A DNA stretch of 64,000 nucleotides from UMGS1696 sp964430105 (GTDB taxonomy: Bacteria; Bacillota; Clostridia; Oscillospirales; CAG-272), in contig CAYSEF010000001.1 in NCBI GenBank assembly GCA_964430105.1, forward strand, positions 80,579 through 144,578, written 5' to 3'. Made by a program: the position numbers and the translations under genes. Position 1 is the first letter of the stretch. The number at the start of each line of letters is the position of its first letter. Shown piece by piece: positions 1 through 8,119 of this stretch. The notes beneath the pieces were generated by a model. The model had not been told where the DNA came from. It saw only the letters and a program-made list of their open reading frames with translations, and ran no database searches.

Positions 1-84
1 CTTGTTGTATTCACGTTTTAAAAGGTCACCGCCCCACATGATCTGCTTTGAAACGGGACGCATAAGCAATGGATATCTGTTCAT
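1..84 (-). CDS. manA: Mannose-6-phosphate isomerase, N-terminal part (continues beyond the window)
   Basis: This is the first 28 codons of a type I mannose-6-phosphate isomerase, which interconverts mannose-6-P and fructose-6-P in the cytoplasm. The ATG ends at 84 and an AGGAGG-like ribosome binding site lies at 93-97. The DNA is identical to the start of the truncated copy at 124-729, because 1-216 repeats 646-861 without a difference. By position this second copy is the one that should run on into a complete gene outside the window, since the inner copy is cut off. That the rest is intact is inference. It would be transcribed after the ROK regulator gene and the broken copy, in the same direction. 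Confidence 0.75.
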   Translation of the reverse strand, partial: MNRYPLLMRPVSKQIMWGGDLLKREYNK

Positions 85-216
85 ATAATAAACCTCCGAA
101 ATAAAATCAACGCTCTAAAAATATTATTCGTTTTCAGAAGAGAATACCATCTTGTCGAGCCACAATTCACGAAGTCCCATAGTAAGACCACGGTGAGAAT
201 TGCGGTATTTGCCACC
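1..216. repeat. Direct repeat, left copy of a 645-bp tandem duplication
   Basis: Bases 1-216 are identical to 646-861, an offset of 645. The left copy is cut by the window edge, so the true repeat may extend to a full 645-base unit. It contains the end of the ROK gene, the intergenic spacer and the start of manA. Confidence 0.97.
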
Positions 217-729
217 GGCAGGAATGAAGTAAACATCACCGGGTTTAACGTCAACGTAGTTCATCATATCCTCAGTGCGTCCTTCTTCAACAGCTTGAGC
301 AAAGTCTGCAATAGTGCAACCATCCTTTAAGCCGTAAACAAGCTTTGCGCCGGGTTCGCAATCCATGATGTACCACATTTCGGTCTTTCCAAGCTCACCT
401 TCGTTTGCAAGGGAATATTCGTTATCGGGATGAACCTGAATAGAAAGACGATCAGCTGCATCTATAAATTTAATAAGGAGAGGGAAGCGGTCATACTTAG
501 CGCAGTTTGTGCCAAGGACAGACTTGTGTTCTGCGATAAGCTTGTCCATTGTCATACCTGTGTATTCGCCATTAGCTATAACACAAACTTCATCTTCACG
601 AACTGTAAGCTCCCATGATTCTGCAATCTTATCAAACGGAGCAGTCTTGTTGTATTCACGTTTTAAAAGGTCACCGCCCCACATGATCTGCTTTGAAACG
701 GGACGCATAAGCAATGGATATCTGTTCAT
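124..729 (-). pseudogene. manA: Truncated mannose-6-phosphate isomerase fused to the tail of the ROK regulator
   Basis: Residues 1-172 match the first part of type I phosphomannose isomerases: the Gln-x-His pair at residues 98 and 100 and Glu117 are three of the usual zinc ligands. The family normally has about 300 residues. Here the isomerase sequence stops at a Pro-Ala-Gly-Gly near residue 172 and the last 29 residues are instead identical to the C-terminus of the neighbouring ROK protein. The switch sits exactly at the end of the 216-nt direct repeat (216/217), so this is the hybrid product of a tandem duplication. The fourth zinc ligand (a His further on) and the C-terminal lobe are missing, so activity is unlikely. 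Start at 729 is set by the CCTCC complement at 738-742. It lies 39 bases after the ROK stop codon. Confidence 0.8.
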
Positions 730-861
730 ATAATAAACCTCCGAAATAAAATCAACGCTCTAAAAATATTATTCGTTTTCAGAAGAGAATACCATCTTGT
801 CGAGCCACAATTCACGAAGTCCCATAGTAAGACCACGGTGAGAATTGCGGTATTTGCCACC
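646..861. repeat. Direct repeat, right copy of a 645-bp tandem duplication
   Basis: Identical to 1-216. The right edge is inside the ROK gene at 861/862; the joint between the units is at 216/217, where ROK codons run into manA codons. The bases shared at the joint are few (GGTGGC in coding sense), which fits microhomology-driven duplication. Confidence 0.97.
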
Positions 862-1827
862 TACTCGGTTAAGCTCAGGTATGTCACTTTCCTGCATATT
901 GTATTTGGATTTAAGAAGCTCACGAATTAAGTTAAGTAGGTTGTCGCAACAATAGTCAACATCAAATTCCATGATAAGTGTGTGCGGATTCAAGGTTTTG
1001 ATTACATTGTAGACTGAACCTGCGAGAGCTGTTGCACAAGATTCTTCGTTGTAAGCACGAGAAATCAAATCATCAAGTGTTGTTCCGGGCTGAGAGATAA
1101 GTCTGCCAAAGTCGCAGGCATGGCTGTCCTTGCCAAGGATAAGATTTCCCCCCACAAGATATGCACCGCAAACATAATTTGTGCTGACATACCAGTAGAG
1201 AATATTCTTTTTTTCGTAGCCTTCAATGCAGCTGATGTTAGAACGTGCAGCGGCATTGATCTGCGAATCTATAAGCAACGGAACATTACGGAAATAGTAG
1301 CTGGCAACCTCACGCACCTTAACCTCAGTGATTTCAGGTGTGCGCATAGAAGTAGCTGTGTCGGTTTCAGCATGATAAGGACCCGGCAAAGCAACGCCGA
1401 CTCCAAAGCAATTATCTATATCGTATTTTCTTCTGATCAGTGTGAGAGATTCAGCAAAAAAGTGATTCAGATTATCTAAGTATGAAATATTCGGCTTATA
1501 TGTGTAATGCGTGTGATCTACTAAAGCCAGTCTCAAATCAAGCAATGTTACATTAAAATCATAACTTGAGATATCAAGAATCAGAGCGAATTTGTCGGGA
1601 TTTATACTGAGAAGACCTGCACGTCTGCCGGCTTGAGGCTTAATTTCCTTGACCTGAGATATGATGTTCATATCGAGAAGGGCATCGGCGATCTTGCCAA
1701 CTGTAACGAGGCTTAGGTCAGTTTTCTCAGAGATAGCTGCTCTGCTGGTCTTTTCAGCATCTGCAATAGAGGTGAAAATAGCCTTAATACTCTCATATTT
1801 GATGCTTTTTAGGCTGATGTTGTTCAT
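769..1827 (-). CDS. ROK family transcriptional regulator
   Basis: ROK proteins of this type are sugar-responsive repressors. The N-terminal 65 residues form a winged helix-turn-helix (a Ser-Arg-Ala-Ala-Ile-Ser stretch followed by the recognition helix), and the rest is a ROK sugar-kinase-like fold with the Gly-Val-Gly-Val-Ala-Leu-Pro-Gly motif near residue 125. The Cys-rich zinc motif typical of ROK proteins (CxCGxxGC) is absent; the corresponding stretch has a single Cys, so the protein is divergent. The open frame could begin at 1851, but the ATG ending at 1827 has an AAAGGA eight bases ahead and is preferred. manA directly downstream suggests control of mannose or hexose use (inference). 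The last 93 bases plus stop belong to the duplicated segment. Confidence 0.8.
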   Translation of the reverse strand: MNNISLKSIKYESIKAIFTSIADAEKTSRAAISEKTDLSLVTVGKIADALLDMNIISQVKEIKPQAGRRAGLLSINPDKFALILDISSYDFNVTLLDLRLALVDHTHYTYKPNISYLDNLNHFFAESLTLIRRKYDIDNCFGVGVALPGPYHAETDTATSMRTPEITEVKVREVASYYFRNVPLLIDSQINAAARSNISCIEGYEKKNILYWYVSTNYVCGAYLVGGNLILGKDSHACDFGRLISQPGTTLDDLISRAYNEESCATALAGSVYNVIKTLNPHTLIMEFDVDYCCDNLLNLIRELLKSKYNMQESDIPELNRVGGKYRNSHRGLTMGLRELWLDKMVFSSENE

Positions 1828-1929
1828 TATGATATCCTTTCCGTAAACCAAGTTGGAATATGTTTATGGAAATGCTAAAATTTGCGTTTTGCACAGCACA
1901 AAAAATATTATATACTCTGTAATAAATAT

Positions 1930-1958
1930 ATTATACACAATTATCTATATATTGTCAA
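1930..1958 (-). promoter_or_regulatory. Sigma-A promoter for the ROK-manA operon
   Basis: Reading leftward, a perfect TTGACA (complement at 1953-1958) is followed after 17 bases by a perfect TATAAT (complement at 1930-1935). The start of transcription would be near 1923, leaving a leader of about 95 bases. Confidence 0.8.
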
Positions 1959-2083
1959 TATGCTTTATTAATTTTATTGTAGTGAATACCTAGGAAAACC
2001 TTATTTTTAAACTCATGTTAAAAACACCTTTTGCTGATTAAGTCGTGTGTCTAAAATAATGTCGTTTTTTGGGCACTATTCAC

Positions 2084-2113
2084 TTGACAGATGCACTTAG
2101 ACGGATGTATAAT
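2084..2113 (+). promoter_or_regulatory. Sigma-A promoter for the BlaI-type regulator
   Basis: TTGACA at 2084-2089 and TATAAT at 2108-2113, with an 18-base spacer, 37 bases before the start codon. Between this and the leftward promoter (1959-2083) I see no gene; the stretch is AT-rich and holds only the two divergent promoters. Confidence 0.8.
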
Positions 2114-2149
2114 ATACTTGAGATTTAAGATTGAGAGGATGATAGTTAT

Positions 2150-2584
2150 ATGGGTGCAATTGAAACTCGTGAGATTATAGAGAATTATCTGAAAAAATCA
2201 GAAGAAATCGACTATAGCGTTCGTCTGCCGGAAACGGAGCTTGATGTAATGAAGTCTGTATGGAACCTAAAGCCACCTGTCACTACATCTATGCTTATGA
2301 AGGAAATAGGTGAATCAAGAGGATGGCGCGCTCCTACATTGATATCGTTTTTGAATAGATTGGAAGCACGTGGATTTGTCATTTCATATAAAAACGGTAA
2401 GGTACGTTACTATATTCCCGTTGCTGATCGCAGTGAATACATGAGTAAGATAGCACAAGAATTTATCGACAATCATTACAGTGGCTCGCTGACCGATTTT
2501 CTCGATTCACTTTATTGCGAAAGAAACATCGATAATGACATTGATGAGTTGATAAAATGGCTTAAAATGCGTTACAGAGGTTGA
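2150..2584 (+). CDS. BlaI/MecI/CopY family transcriptional repressor
   Basis: A 144-residue protein of the penicillinase-repressor family, dimeric winged-helix regulators. Residues 22-95 form the DNA-binding domain (the Leu-Pro-Glu-x-Glu-Leu-Asp-Val-Met opening and the Arg-Ala-Pro-Thr-Leu-Ile-Ser-Phe-Leu-Asn-Arg-Leu recognition helix), and the C-terminal half is the helical dimerisation region. In classical systems BlaI is paired with a BlaR1 sensor protease; no BlaR1-like gene follows here. Instead an unknown 248-residue protein begins 10 bases later, so the two are probably co-transcribed. An AGAGGA ribosome binding site precedes the ATG. The target and signal cannot be told from the sequence. 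Confidence 0.87.
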   Translation: MGAIETREIIENYLKKSEEIDYSVRLPETELDVMKSVWNLKPPVTTSMLMKEIGESRGWRAPTLISFLNRLEARGFVISYKNGKVRYYIPVADRSEYMSKIAQEFIDNHYSGSLTDFLDSLYCERNIDNDIDELIKWLKMRYRG

Positions 2585-2594
2585 TAAATAAACG

Positions 2595-3341
2595 ATGGAA
2601 CTTAATAAAGCTCATTTTTATAATGTCATATACAACACAACATTCGACGAGCATGAGAGGTATAATATAGGCACCTACAAAGAAAAAAAGATGCACATCA
2701 TGCTGAAAAAATACTTTGAACCTGACGTGAAGTATCACGAAATACCAACGAACGGATTTGTTGCGGATATTAGAAAAGATGACGTTATAACGGAAATTGA
2801 AACCTCGGGATTTTCGGGCCTGAAACCAAAATTGAACGCATATCTTCCGGAATTCAAAGTGAATCTCGTGTATCCACTTCCTGCCAAACGCTATATTTCG
2901 TGGATAGATCCGGATACATATGAAATATCTCAAAGAAGGCAATCGCCCAAAAAAGCAAATGCATACGATGCGCTGTTTGAAATGGTGCGTATTTTGCCGT
3001 ATGTAAAGGATAAAAACCTAACGATACTTGCTCCTATGCTTGAAATCGATGAATATAGAATTCTTGATGGTTGGAGTCGTGATCGTAAAAAAGGTTCTCA
3101 TCGATATGAACGAGTTCCTACGGAGCTTTATGATATAATAGAGTTCAAAACGGATGATGACTTCAAAAGATGGATTCCGGAGAATTGTTCTGAAAATTTT
3201 ACTGTTTCGGAATTTGCAAAAGCAACAAAGCTTGTAGACGGGGATGCTCGTGCTGTGATAAAAGTAATGGAGCAAAGAGGCGTAATTAAATTTTTAGGCA
3301 AAGAAGGCAGGTCGTTCCGTTATTCCAGGTCTGATTGTTAA
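2595..3341 (+). CDS. Conserved protein of unknown function, possible PD-(D/E)XK-like core with C-terminal winged helix
   Basis: I do not assign a function. The 248 residues contain a stretch around 54-92 (Asp58, then Glu-Ile-Glu-Thr at 67-70, then a helix with Lys79 and a beta strand) that resembles the strand-strand-helix core of PD-(D/E)XK nucleases, although the usual Glu-x-Lys is Glu-x-Glu here. A family with the same Glu-Ile-x-Thr, Val-Tyr-Pro and Arg-x-Ser-Pro-Lys landmarks is, from memory, common in Firmicutes without a known role. The last 50 residues read as a winged helix (helix, turn, then an Arg-Gly-Val-Ile-Lys wing). It directly follows the BlaI-type repressor with a 10-base gap and is probably in its operon. 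Confidence 0.6.
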   Translation: MELNKAHFYNVIYNTTFDEHERYNIGTYKEKKMHIMLKKYFEPDVKYHEIPTNGFVADIRKDDVITEIETSGFSGLKPKLNAYLPEFKVNLVYPLPAKRYISWIDPDTYEISQRRQSPKKANAYDALFEMVRILPYVKDKNLTILAPMLEIDEYRILDGWSRDRKKGSHRYERVPTELYDIIEFKTDDDFKRWIPENCSENFTVSEFAKATKLVDGDARAVIKVMEQRGVIKFLGKEGRSFRYSRSDC

Positions 3342-3368
3342 AAGCACATTAAAATTTATAAAAACATA

Positions 3369-3397
3369 TTGAAATTCTACACGTTAATGGTTATAAT
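3369..3397 (+). promoter_or_regulatory. Sigma-A promoter for the TIM-barrel isomerase gene
   Basis: TTGAAA at 3369-3374, a 17-base spacer, then TATAAT at 3392-3397, 41 bases before the chosen start codon at 3439. Confidence 0.7.
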
Positions 3398-3438
3398 ATA
3401 TAATAATGGCAACTTGCCGAAAAGAAAGGACGATAATT

Positions 3439-4161
3439 ATGAAGTATGGTATTCAGATGTTCAGCCTTCGTGACATCACAAGAGATGACCTCGATGGCGC
3501 ACTTAAAGCAGTAGCTGATATGGGTTATCAGACTGTTGAATTTGCAGGTTTCTTCGGACACTCTGCTGAAGAAGTAGCAGATATGCTTAAGAAATACAAC
3601 CTTGAATGTGCAGGTACTCACTCCGGTCTTGGCGATCTTATCAACGATTTTGAAGGTACTGTAAAGTATCACAAGACTATCGGTAACACAAAGTATATCA
3701 TTCCCGCACATGACCTCAGCACAAAGGAAAAGCTCGATGAATTTATTGCTCAGGTAAACGAAATTGCACCTAAGCTTCGTGCCGAAGGAATTGAGCTTGG
3801 CTTCCACAACCACAACAGCGAATTCAAGCCTAACAATGATGGTATCGTTGTTCATACAGAGCTTGAAAAGAGAGCTGATATTTTCTTTGAACTTGATACA
3901 TACTGGACATTTGTTGCAGGTCTTGACCCGGTTGCTACTCTTGAAAGACTTGGCGCAGACCGTGTAAAGTGCATCCACCTCAAGGATGGCGATCCGAATG
4001 GTCATGGTTGCTCTCTTGGTCAGGGTGATGCTCCTGTAGCTGCTGTTCGTGCAAAGGCTATCGAAATGGGTATCGAAATCGTTGTTGAAAGCGAAGGACT
4101 TGATCCGACAGGTAAGGAAGAAGTTCAGCGTTGCATCGATTACCTCAAGACTCAGGACTGA
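3439..4161 (+). CDS. Sugar phosphate isomerase/epimerase family protein (AP endonuclease 2-type TIM barrel)
   Basis: A 240-residue xylose-isomerase-like TIM barrel. Typical marks are the N-terminal Gly-x-Gln-Met-Phe-Ser-Leu-Arg-Asp, the His-Ser-Gly-Leu-Gly strand, Gly-Phe-His-Asn-His-Asn-x-Glu (metal ligands), Glu-Leu-Asp-Thr-Tyr-Trp, and His-Leu-Lys-Asp-Gly near the C-terminus. Such proteins act on sugars, inositol derivatives or hydroxypyruvate; the exact substrate is unknown. The frame opens at 3406, but that ATG lies just behind the -10 box, and the ATG at 3439 has AAAGGA in front, so 3439 is chosen. The gene appears to be transcribed alone from its own promoter. Confidence 0.85.
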   Translation: MKYGIQMFSLRDITRDDLDGALKAVADMGYQTVEFAGFFGHSAEEVADMLKKYNLECAGTHSGLGDLINDFEGTVKYHKTIGNTKYIIPAHDLSTKEKLDEFIAQVNEIAPKLRAEGIELGFHNHNSEFKPNNDGIVVHTELEKRADIFFELDTYWTFVAGLDPVATLERLGADRVKCIHLKDGDPNGHGCSLGQGDAPVAAVRAKAIEMGIEIVVESEGLDPTGKEEVQRCIDYLKTQD

Positions 4162-4210
4162 GAATTAAATAATATTAAACTGTGGAAAACGATAAGGAGT
4201 AGAACGTAAA

Positions 4211-5443
4211 TTGGCGAAGAACAATAACAATTTCAATTTTAATATCCCGATACCGATTATAGTGTTTGCATATATCGCATATTGGCCTCTTGGTATCGTT
4301 CTTACAATACTGCGTGCTGTCTCCAAACCCACAGTTGCTCAAAATAGAAGTACCGAAAACAAAGAAATCCGCGAGACATACAGTAAGTCTTACAAAAATC
4401 ATCAGACACAAGCGAAAAAGCAGAAAAAACGCAGATCATCAACCGGTTTCACTGTATCAATGGTCATTGGTGCATTCAGTGCATTTGTGGCTTTTGCCGA
4501 AACGCTGAACTGGGGATTTGACTTTTCTCTGTTTGTTGAATATGCACTACCGTGGATAATCGCAACTGTTGCTTGTTTTGTCGGTGCAAAGCTGTTCAAA
4601 AATCGCGATACACGACATAATAGAATTCGTTCTATTATCGGAAATCGTGAAAGCATAAACCTGACAAAGCTTGCTACAGCATCTGATGAAAGCCTTAAAA
4701 AGATTCGTAAGGATGTTCAAAAGCTTATCGATATGGGCGAATTCGGTGACTCCGCATACCTTGACCTTGGTACAAATAATTTCATGAGGACTCCGTATGC
4801 ACAGCCTGATGAGCCGGAAGCGTTTGACTACCGTACAGTTTATGGCGATCTTTTGAAAAAGGATAAAAAAGATAAGCGAACTGATAGAAATACAGCGGAA
4901 GAACAAGCTGAACCTGAAAAGACAACGGAAAAAGCATCAGATAATGATAATTTCGAGACTATTATCAAAGAGATACGCCGTCTTAATGATGAAATCAAAG
5001 ATATTGCGGTGTCTTATCGTATTGATAAGATTGAAGAGCATACAAGAAATATCTTTGATTATGTCACAGATCATCCCGATGCAATGCCTCAGATACGAAC
5101 CTTCATGAATTATTACCTCCCAACAACATTAAAACTCCTCGAGTCCTATAGTAGGATCGAACGTGTTGGTGTTGCAGGTGAGAATATGAAAAAATCGAAG
5201 GAAAATATCGAGAATATTCTGGATCTTCTGGTCGTTGGCTTTGAACAACAGGTGGATCAGCTGTTTAAGAACGAATCTATCGATATTTCCAGCGATATAA
5301 GCGTGCTTGAACAAATGATGCAGAAGGATGGACTCAGTGGCAGAACGGATTTTGATATTTCCTCGTCTGCCGAAGCCTATTCTGATGAAATTTCGGATAA
5401 CTTCGTCGGTGGAGCCGCAACTCAAACCGAACCGGAACAATAA
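4211..5443 (+). CDS. XpaC-family membrane protein (5-bromo-4-chloroindolyl phosphate hydrolysis family)
   Basis: A 410-residue protein that starts with TTG, set by AAGGAG at 4194-4199. Two membrane segments lie near residues 10-32 and 80-120, separated by a basic stretch rich in Lys, Gln and Arg. A charged linker follows, and residues 250-385 match the XpaC domain, with the Ile-Arg-x-Phe-Met-Asn-Tyr-Tyr-Leu-Pro-Thr-Thr-Leu-Lys-Leu-Leu core. In many Firmicutes the gene is paired with a TelA/tellurite-resistance gene; here it is alone and closed by a terminator. The family name comes from an old Bacillus phenotype and the real role, probably in envelope stress, is not settled. Confidence 0.8.
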   Translation: MAKNNNNFNFNIPIPIIVFAYIAYWPLGIVLTILRAVSKPTVAQNRSTENKEIRETYSKSYKNHQTQAKKQKKRRSSTGFTVSMVIGAFSAFVAFAETLNWGFDFSLFVEYALPWIIATVACFVGAKLFKNRDTRHNRIRSIIGNRESINLTKLATASDESLKKIRKDVQKLIDMGEFGDSAYLDLGTNNFMRTPYAQPDEPEAFDYRTVYGDLLKKDKKDKRTDRNTAEEQAEPEKTTEKASDNDNFETIIKEIRRLNDEIKDIAVSYRIDKIEEHTRNIFDYVTDHPDAMPQIRTFMNYYLPTTLKLLESYSRIERVGVAGENMKKSKENIENILDLLVVGFEQQVDQLFKNESIDISSDISVLEQMMQKDGLSGRTDFDISSSAEAYSDEISDNFVGGAATQTEPEQ

Positions 5444-5453
5444 TATATAAAAA

Positions 5454-5500
5454 AACCGTCTGCGATACCGGTGTAATTCCGGTGTCAGGACGGTTCTTTT
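5454..5500 (+). terminator. Rho-independent terminator after the xpaC-like gene
   Basis: AACCGTC at 5454-5460 pairs with GACGGTT at 5489-5495, with a second inner stem ACCGG/CCGGT (5467-5471 with 5479-5483), followed by a T-rich tail. Confidence 0.85.
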
Positions 5501-5564
5501 GTTACAATTGCGTGATAATATTCAATTTGAATTATGAATTTTTTTTTAACATTTTGATATTCAC

Positions 5565-5593
5565 TTGATATTACAGGAAATTTGCTGTATTAT
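5565..5593 (+). promoter_or_regulatory. Promoter for the sodium-pump/decarboxylase operon
   Basis: TTGATA at 5565-5570 and TATTAT at 5588-5593, spacer 17 with a TG just before the -10. The leader to the ATG at 5711 is about 110 bases; I see no recognisable riboswitch in it. Confidence 0.6.
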
Positions 5594-5710
5594 TATTACA
5601 ATGGGGTAGAATGGTATTTATTATTGTTTTGTAGTATAAATATGCAGAATTGTATTGATAAATACCGACCACGCTATATCTAAATAAATAATTTTTATTA
5701 TGGAGGATAT

Positions 5711-7189
5711 ATGGAGAAAAAAATGATTGACAGCGGTCTTGATTGTCCTAAGACTGCTGCGGCATTCCGTGAGCTTCTTCTGAAAAATGAAAAGCCCGGA
5801 AAGAACGGCGTACTCAGCGCAAGACAGCGTATCACATCCCTTTTTGATGAAGGTACGTTCACTGAGATTGGCGCTTATACCATGAGAAGACTCGGTGAAT
5901 TCGATACCGATGCATCTTGTGAGCTTGAAAGCGTTATCTGTGGCTATGGTTCTGTACAGGGCGTGCTCGTATATGCGTTCGCACAGGATATGAGCCGTAC
6001 CAAGGGTTCTGTTAGCGAGGCTTCAGCTGCTAAGATCGTTAACATCTATAAGCTCGCAACAGAAAACGGATGCCCGGTAGTTGGCATTTTTGACAGTGCA
6101 GGTGCTTATCTTCCCGAAGGAGTTAAGGCACTCGCAGGTTACGGCAGCATCATGAAGGCTGTTTCTAAGGCTTCCGGTGTTGTTCCTCAGATCGCTATTG
6201 TTCCCGGTGTTGCACAGGGAGCTGCGGCTGTTATAGCTTCTATGTTTGATTTTGTAGTTGCTACTGATAACTCAAAAATCAGCGTAAATCCTCCGTTCGT
6301 AGTAGGTGGCGGTGAAACTAAGGATTCTGTAGAGTCCGGTGTTGCTTCTGTTACAGCGAAGGATGATCTTGATGCAATCGGTGCAGTACGCTCTATCCTT
6401 GCACTTCTTCCTTCAAATAACGAAGAGGGTATCGTAGAAACAATTTCCGCTGATGAAGTAAACAGACTTGTTGATACCTCCGCATATGCTTCTTCCGGTG
6501 AGATCAAATCTCTCATCACCGCATTTGCAGATGATGCACGTTACGTTGAACTCGGTGGTGAATATGCAAAATCTGTTTCAACAGGCTTTGTTACAATGAA
6601 CGGTGTAACCTGCGGTGTTGTTGCAACCGATGCTTCTGTTGAAGAGGGAAGACTTACTTCAAAGGGCGCTCGTAAGGCAGCAAAGTTCCTTTCATTCTGC
6701 GATTGCTTTGGTATCCCGGTTATAACTCTCGTTGATTCCGAAGGTTTTGCAGTTTCCGGTGAAGAAGAAAAGAATCCTTATTGCTCTGAAATCGGTAAGC
6801 TTGCAGGTGCTTATGCAATGGCTAAGACTCCGCTTATCACACTCGTATGTGGTAAAGCTTATGGTTCCGTGTTCTCTGTACTTGGTTCAAAGGCAATCGG
6901 TGCTGATATCGTTTTTGCACTTGATTCCGCAAAGATTACTTGCATGAGCCCTAAGTCAGCTGTAGCTCTTCTTTGGAACGACCAGATATCTGCAGACATT
7001 ACCAGAGAAGATCTCGAAAATAAGTGGACAGAAACCGAAGCAAATGTACTCATGGCAGCTCGTGCAGGTGAAGTTGATGATATCATCGAATCCTCAGAGA
7101 TCCGTCAGAGACTGGCATCCGCTGTAATGATGCTCGCAGGAAAGGCAGTAAAAGCACCAGGACGCCGTCATGCAAATATGCCTCTTTAA
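5711..7189 (+). CDS. Carboxyltransferase subunit of a biotin-dependent decarboxylase/transcarboxylase (12S/MmdA-like)
   Basis: A 492-residue two-lobed carboxyltransferase of the crotonase-like family (AccD/PccB/MmdA). The N-lobe has Phe-Asp-Ser-Ala-Gly-Ala-Tyr-Leu-Pro-Glu-Gly near residues 126-136, where methylmalonyl-CoA enzymes have Asp-Ser-Gly-Gly-Ala-Arg. The C-lobe has Thr-Leu-Val-Asp-Ser-Glu-Gly-Phe, where the usual form is Val-Pro-Gly-Phe-Leu-Pro-Gly. So the acyl-CoA pocket is divergent and the substrate cannot be fixed; methylmalonyl-CoA or another acyl-CoA is likely. It would move carboxylate to or from the biotin carrier encoded two genes on. AGGAGGAT precedes the ATG. It opens an operon with OadG-, biotin-carrier-, OadB- and OadA-like genes. 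Confidence 0.82.
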   Translation: MEKKMIDSGLDCPKTAAAFRELLLKNEKPGKNGVLSARQRITSLFDEGTFTEIGAYTMRRLGEFDTDASCELESVICGYGSVQGVLVYAFAQDMSRTKGSVSEASAAKIVNIYKLATENGCPVVGIFDSAGAYLPEGVKALAGYGSIMKAVSKASGVVPQIAIVPGVAQGAAAVIASMFDFVVATDNSKISVNPPFVVGGGETKDSVESGVASVTAKDDLDAIGAVRSILALLPSNNEEGIVETISADEVNRLVDTSAYASSGEIKSLITAFADDARYVELGGEYAKSVSTGFVTMNGVTCGVVATDASVEEGRLTSKGARKAAKFLSFCDCFGIPVITLVDSEGFAVSGEEEKNPYCSEIGKLAGAYAMAKTPLITLVCGKAYGSVFSVLGSKAIGADIVFALDSAKITCMSPKSAVALLWNDQISADITREDLENKWTETEANVLMAARAGEVDDIIESSEIRQRLASAVMMLAGKAVKAPGRRHANMPL

Positions 7190-7204
7190 TTAGGGAGGTT
7201 GAAT

Positions 7205-7630
7205 ATGACTTACAACCCGATCTTTTTAACAGCTCTCACATTGGGAGAAAAAGCAGCTCTGTCAGGTGAAATGCTCCTTCGTGGTATGGGTACTGTATTC
7301 TTGGTACTCGTTATCCTTTGGGGTATCATAGCAGCAATCGGTAAGGTATTTTCTTCCAGCAGCAATAAAAGTGCTTCTAAGGCTGAAAAGAAACCGACTG
7401 CTCCTGCACCGAAAACCGAATCCGCTAATGCGCCTGAAGTAAAGCCTTCCGCACCTGTTGCACCCGCTGCACCTTCTGTACCCGCATCTGATGATGCTCT
7501 TGTTGCAGCTATCTGCGCGGCTATTGAAGCATATCGTGCAGAAGAAGGTCTTTCCGGTCTTCCTTACCGTGTGGTATCTTTCAAGCGTAGATCCGGCAAA
7601 AAGAGCTGGACAGGAAACAGCGAGGACTAA
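7205..7630 (+). CDS. OadG-family small membrane subunit of the Na+-pumping decarboxylase
   Basis: A 141-residue protein with one membrane segment near residues 22-45, a linker rich in Ala, Pro and Lys, and a short C-terminal alpha-helical domain (Ala-Ala-Ile-x-Ala-Ala-Ile-Glu-Ala-Tyr) followed by a basic Ser-Phe-Lys-Arg-Arg tail. This layout is that of the gamma/delta subunits, which anchor the carboxyltransferase and biotin carrier to the beta subunit. The ATG at 7205 is preferred over an upstream TTG at 7199 because AGGGAGG at 7192-7198 lies six bases before it. It follows the carboxyltransferase gene by 15 bases. Confidence 0.82.
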   Translation: MTYNPIFLTALTLGEKAALSGEMLLRGMGTVFLVLVILWGIIAAIGKVFSSSSNKSASKAEKKPTAPAPKTESANAPEVKPSAPVAPAAPSVPASDDALVAAICAAIEAYRAEEGLSGLPYRVVSFKRRSGKKSWTGNSED

Positions 7631-7683
7631 TTCCTCGAATATCTGATTTTACTGAATCGATCTAAATTATTTTGGAGGCAAAT

Positions 7684-8079
7684 ATGAAAAAATATAACGT
7701 AACCGTTAACGGTATGACTTATGAAGTTCTCGTTGAAGAAGCAGGCGTAGTTTCTGCACCTGTAGCATCCGCACCTGTAGCTCCTGTAGCAGCACCCGCA
7801 GTAGCACCTGCCCCCGCAGCAGCACCTGCACCGGCAGCAGCACCTGCACCCAGTGGAGCACAGGGCTCTATTAAGGTAACTGCTCCTATGCCCGGTACCA
7901 TTCTCAAGATGAACGTTAAGGTAGGCGATACAATCAAGGCTAACGATCTCGTCTGCATTCTCGAAGCTATGAAGATGGAAAACGAAATTTTCGCATCCGA
8001 AGGCGGTACAGTTAAGTCCATCGACGCACCTCAGGGCGCAAGCGTGAACTCCGGAGACGTAATCATCACTCTCGGTTGA
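7684..8079 (+). CDS. Biotin carboxyl carrier protein of the decarboxylase complex
   Basis: A 131-residue biotin carrier. Residues 1-25 form a small N-terminal strand region, residues 26-58 are an Ala-Pro-Val linker built from repeated Ala-Pro units, and residues 60-131 form the biotinyl domain. The biotinylation site is Glu-Ala-Met-Lys-Met-Glu with Lys97. The flexible linker lets biotin swing between the carboxyltransferases and the membrane pump. ATG at 7684 is preferred over TTG at 7672, which lies inside the GGAGG ribosome binding site (7674-7678). The repetitive linker DNA produces long false reading frames on the other strand. Confidence 0.93.
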   Translation: MKKYNVTVNGMTYEVLVEEAGVVSAPVASAPVAPVAAPAVAPAPAAAPAPAAAPAPSGAQGSIKVTAPMPGTILKMNVKVGDTIKANDLVCILEAMKMENEIFASEGGTVKSIDAPQGASVNSGDVIITLG

Positions 8080-8119
8080 TTTTGCTCCAACTGAAATTTT
8101 ACAATAGGAGTGAAAACAA

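Noticed and set aside
3391..4005. 204-residue minus-strand frame opposite the TIM-barrel isomerase
   Set aside because: Shadow of a well-supported plus-strand gene and without start signals.
7770..7855. Short repeats of GCACCTGCACC type as a possible CRISPR or satellite
   Set aside because: They are irregular, have no spacers and encode the Ala-Pro linker of the biotin carrier.
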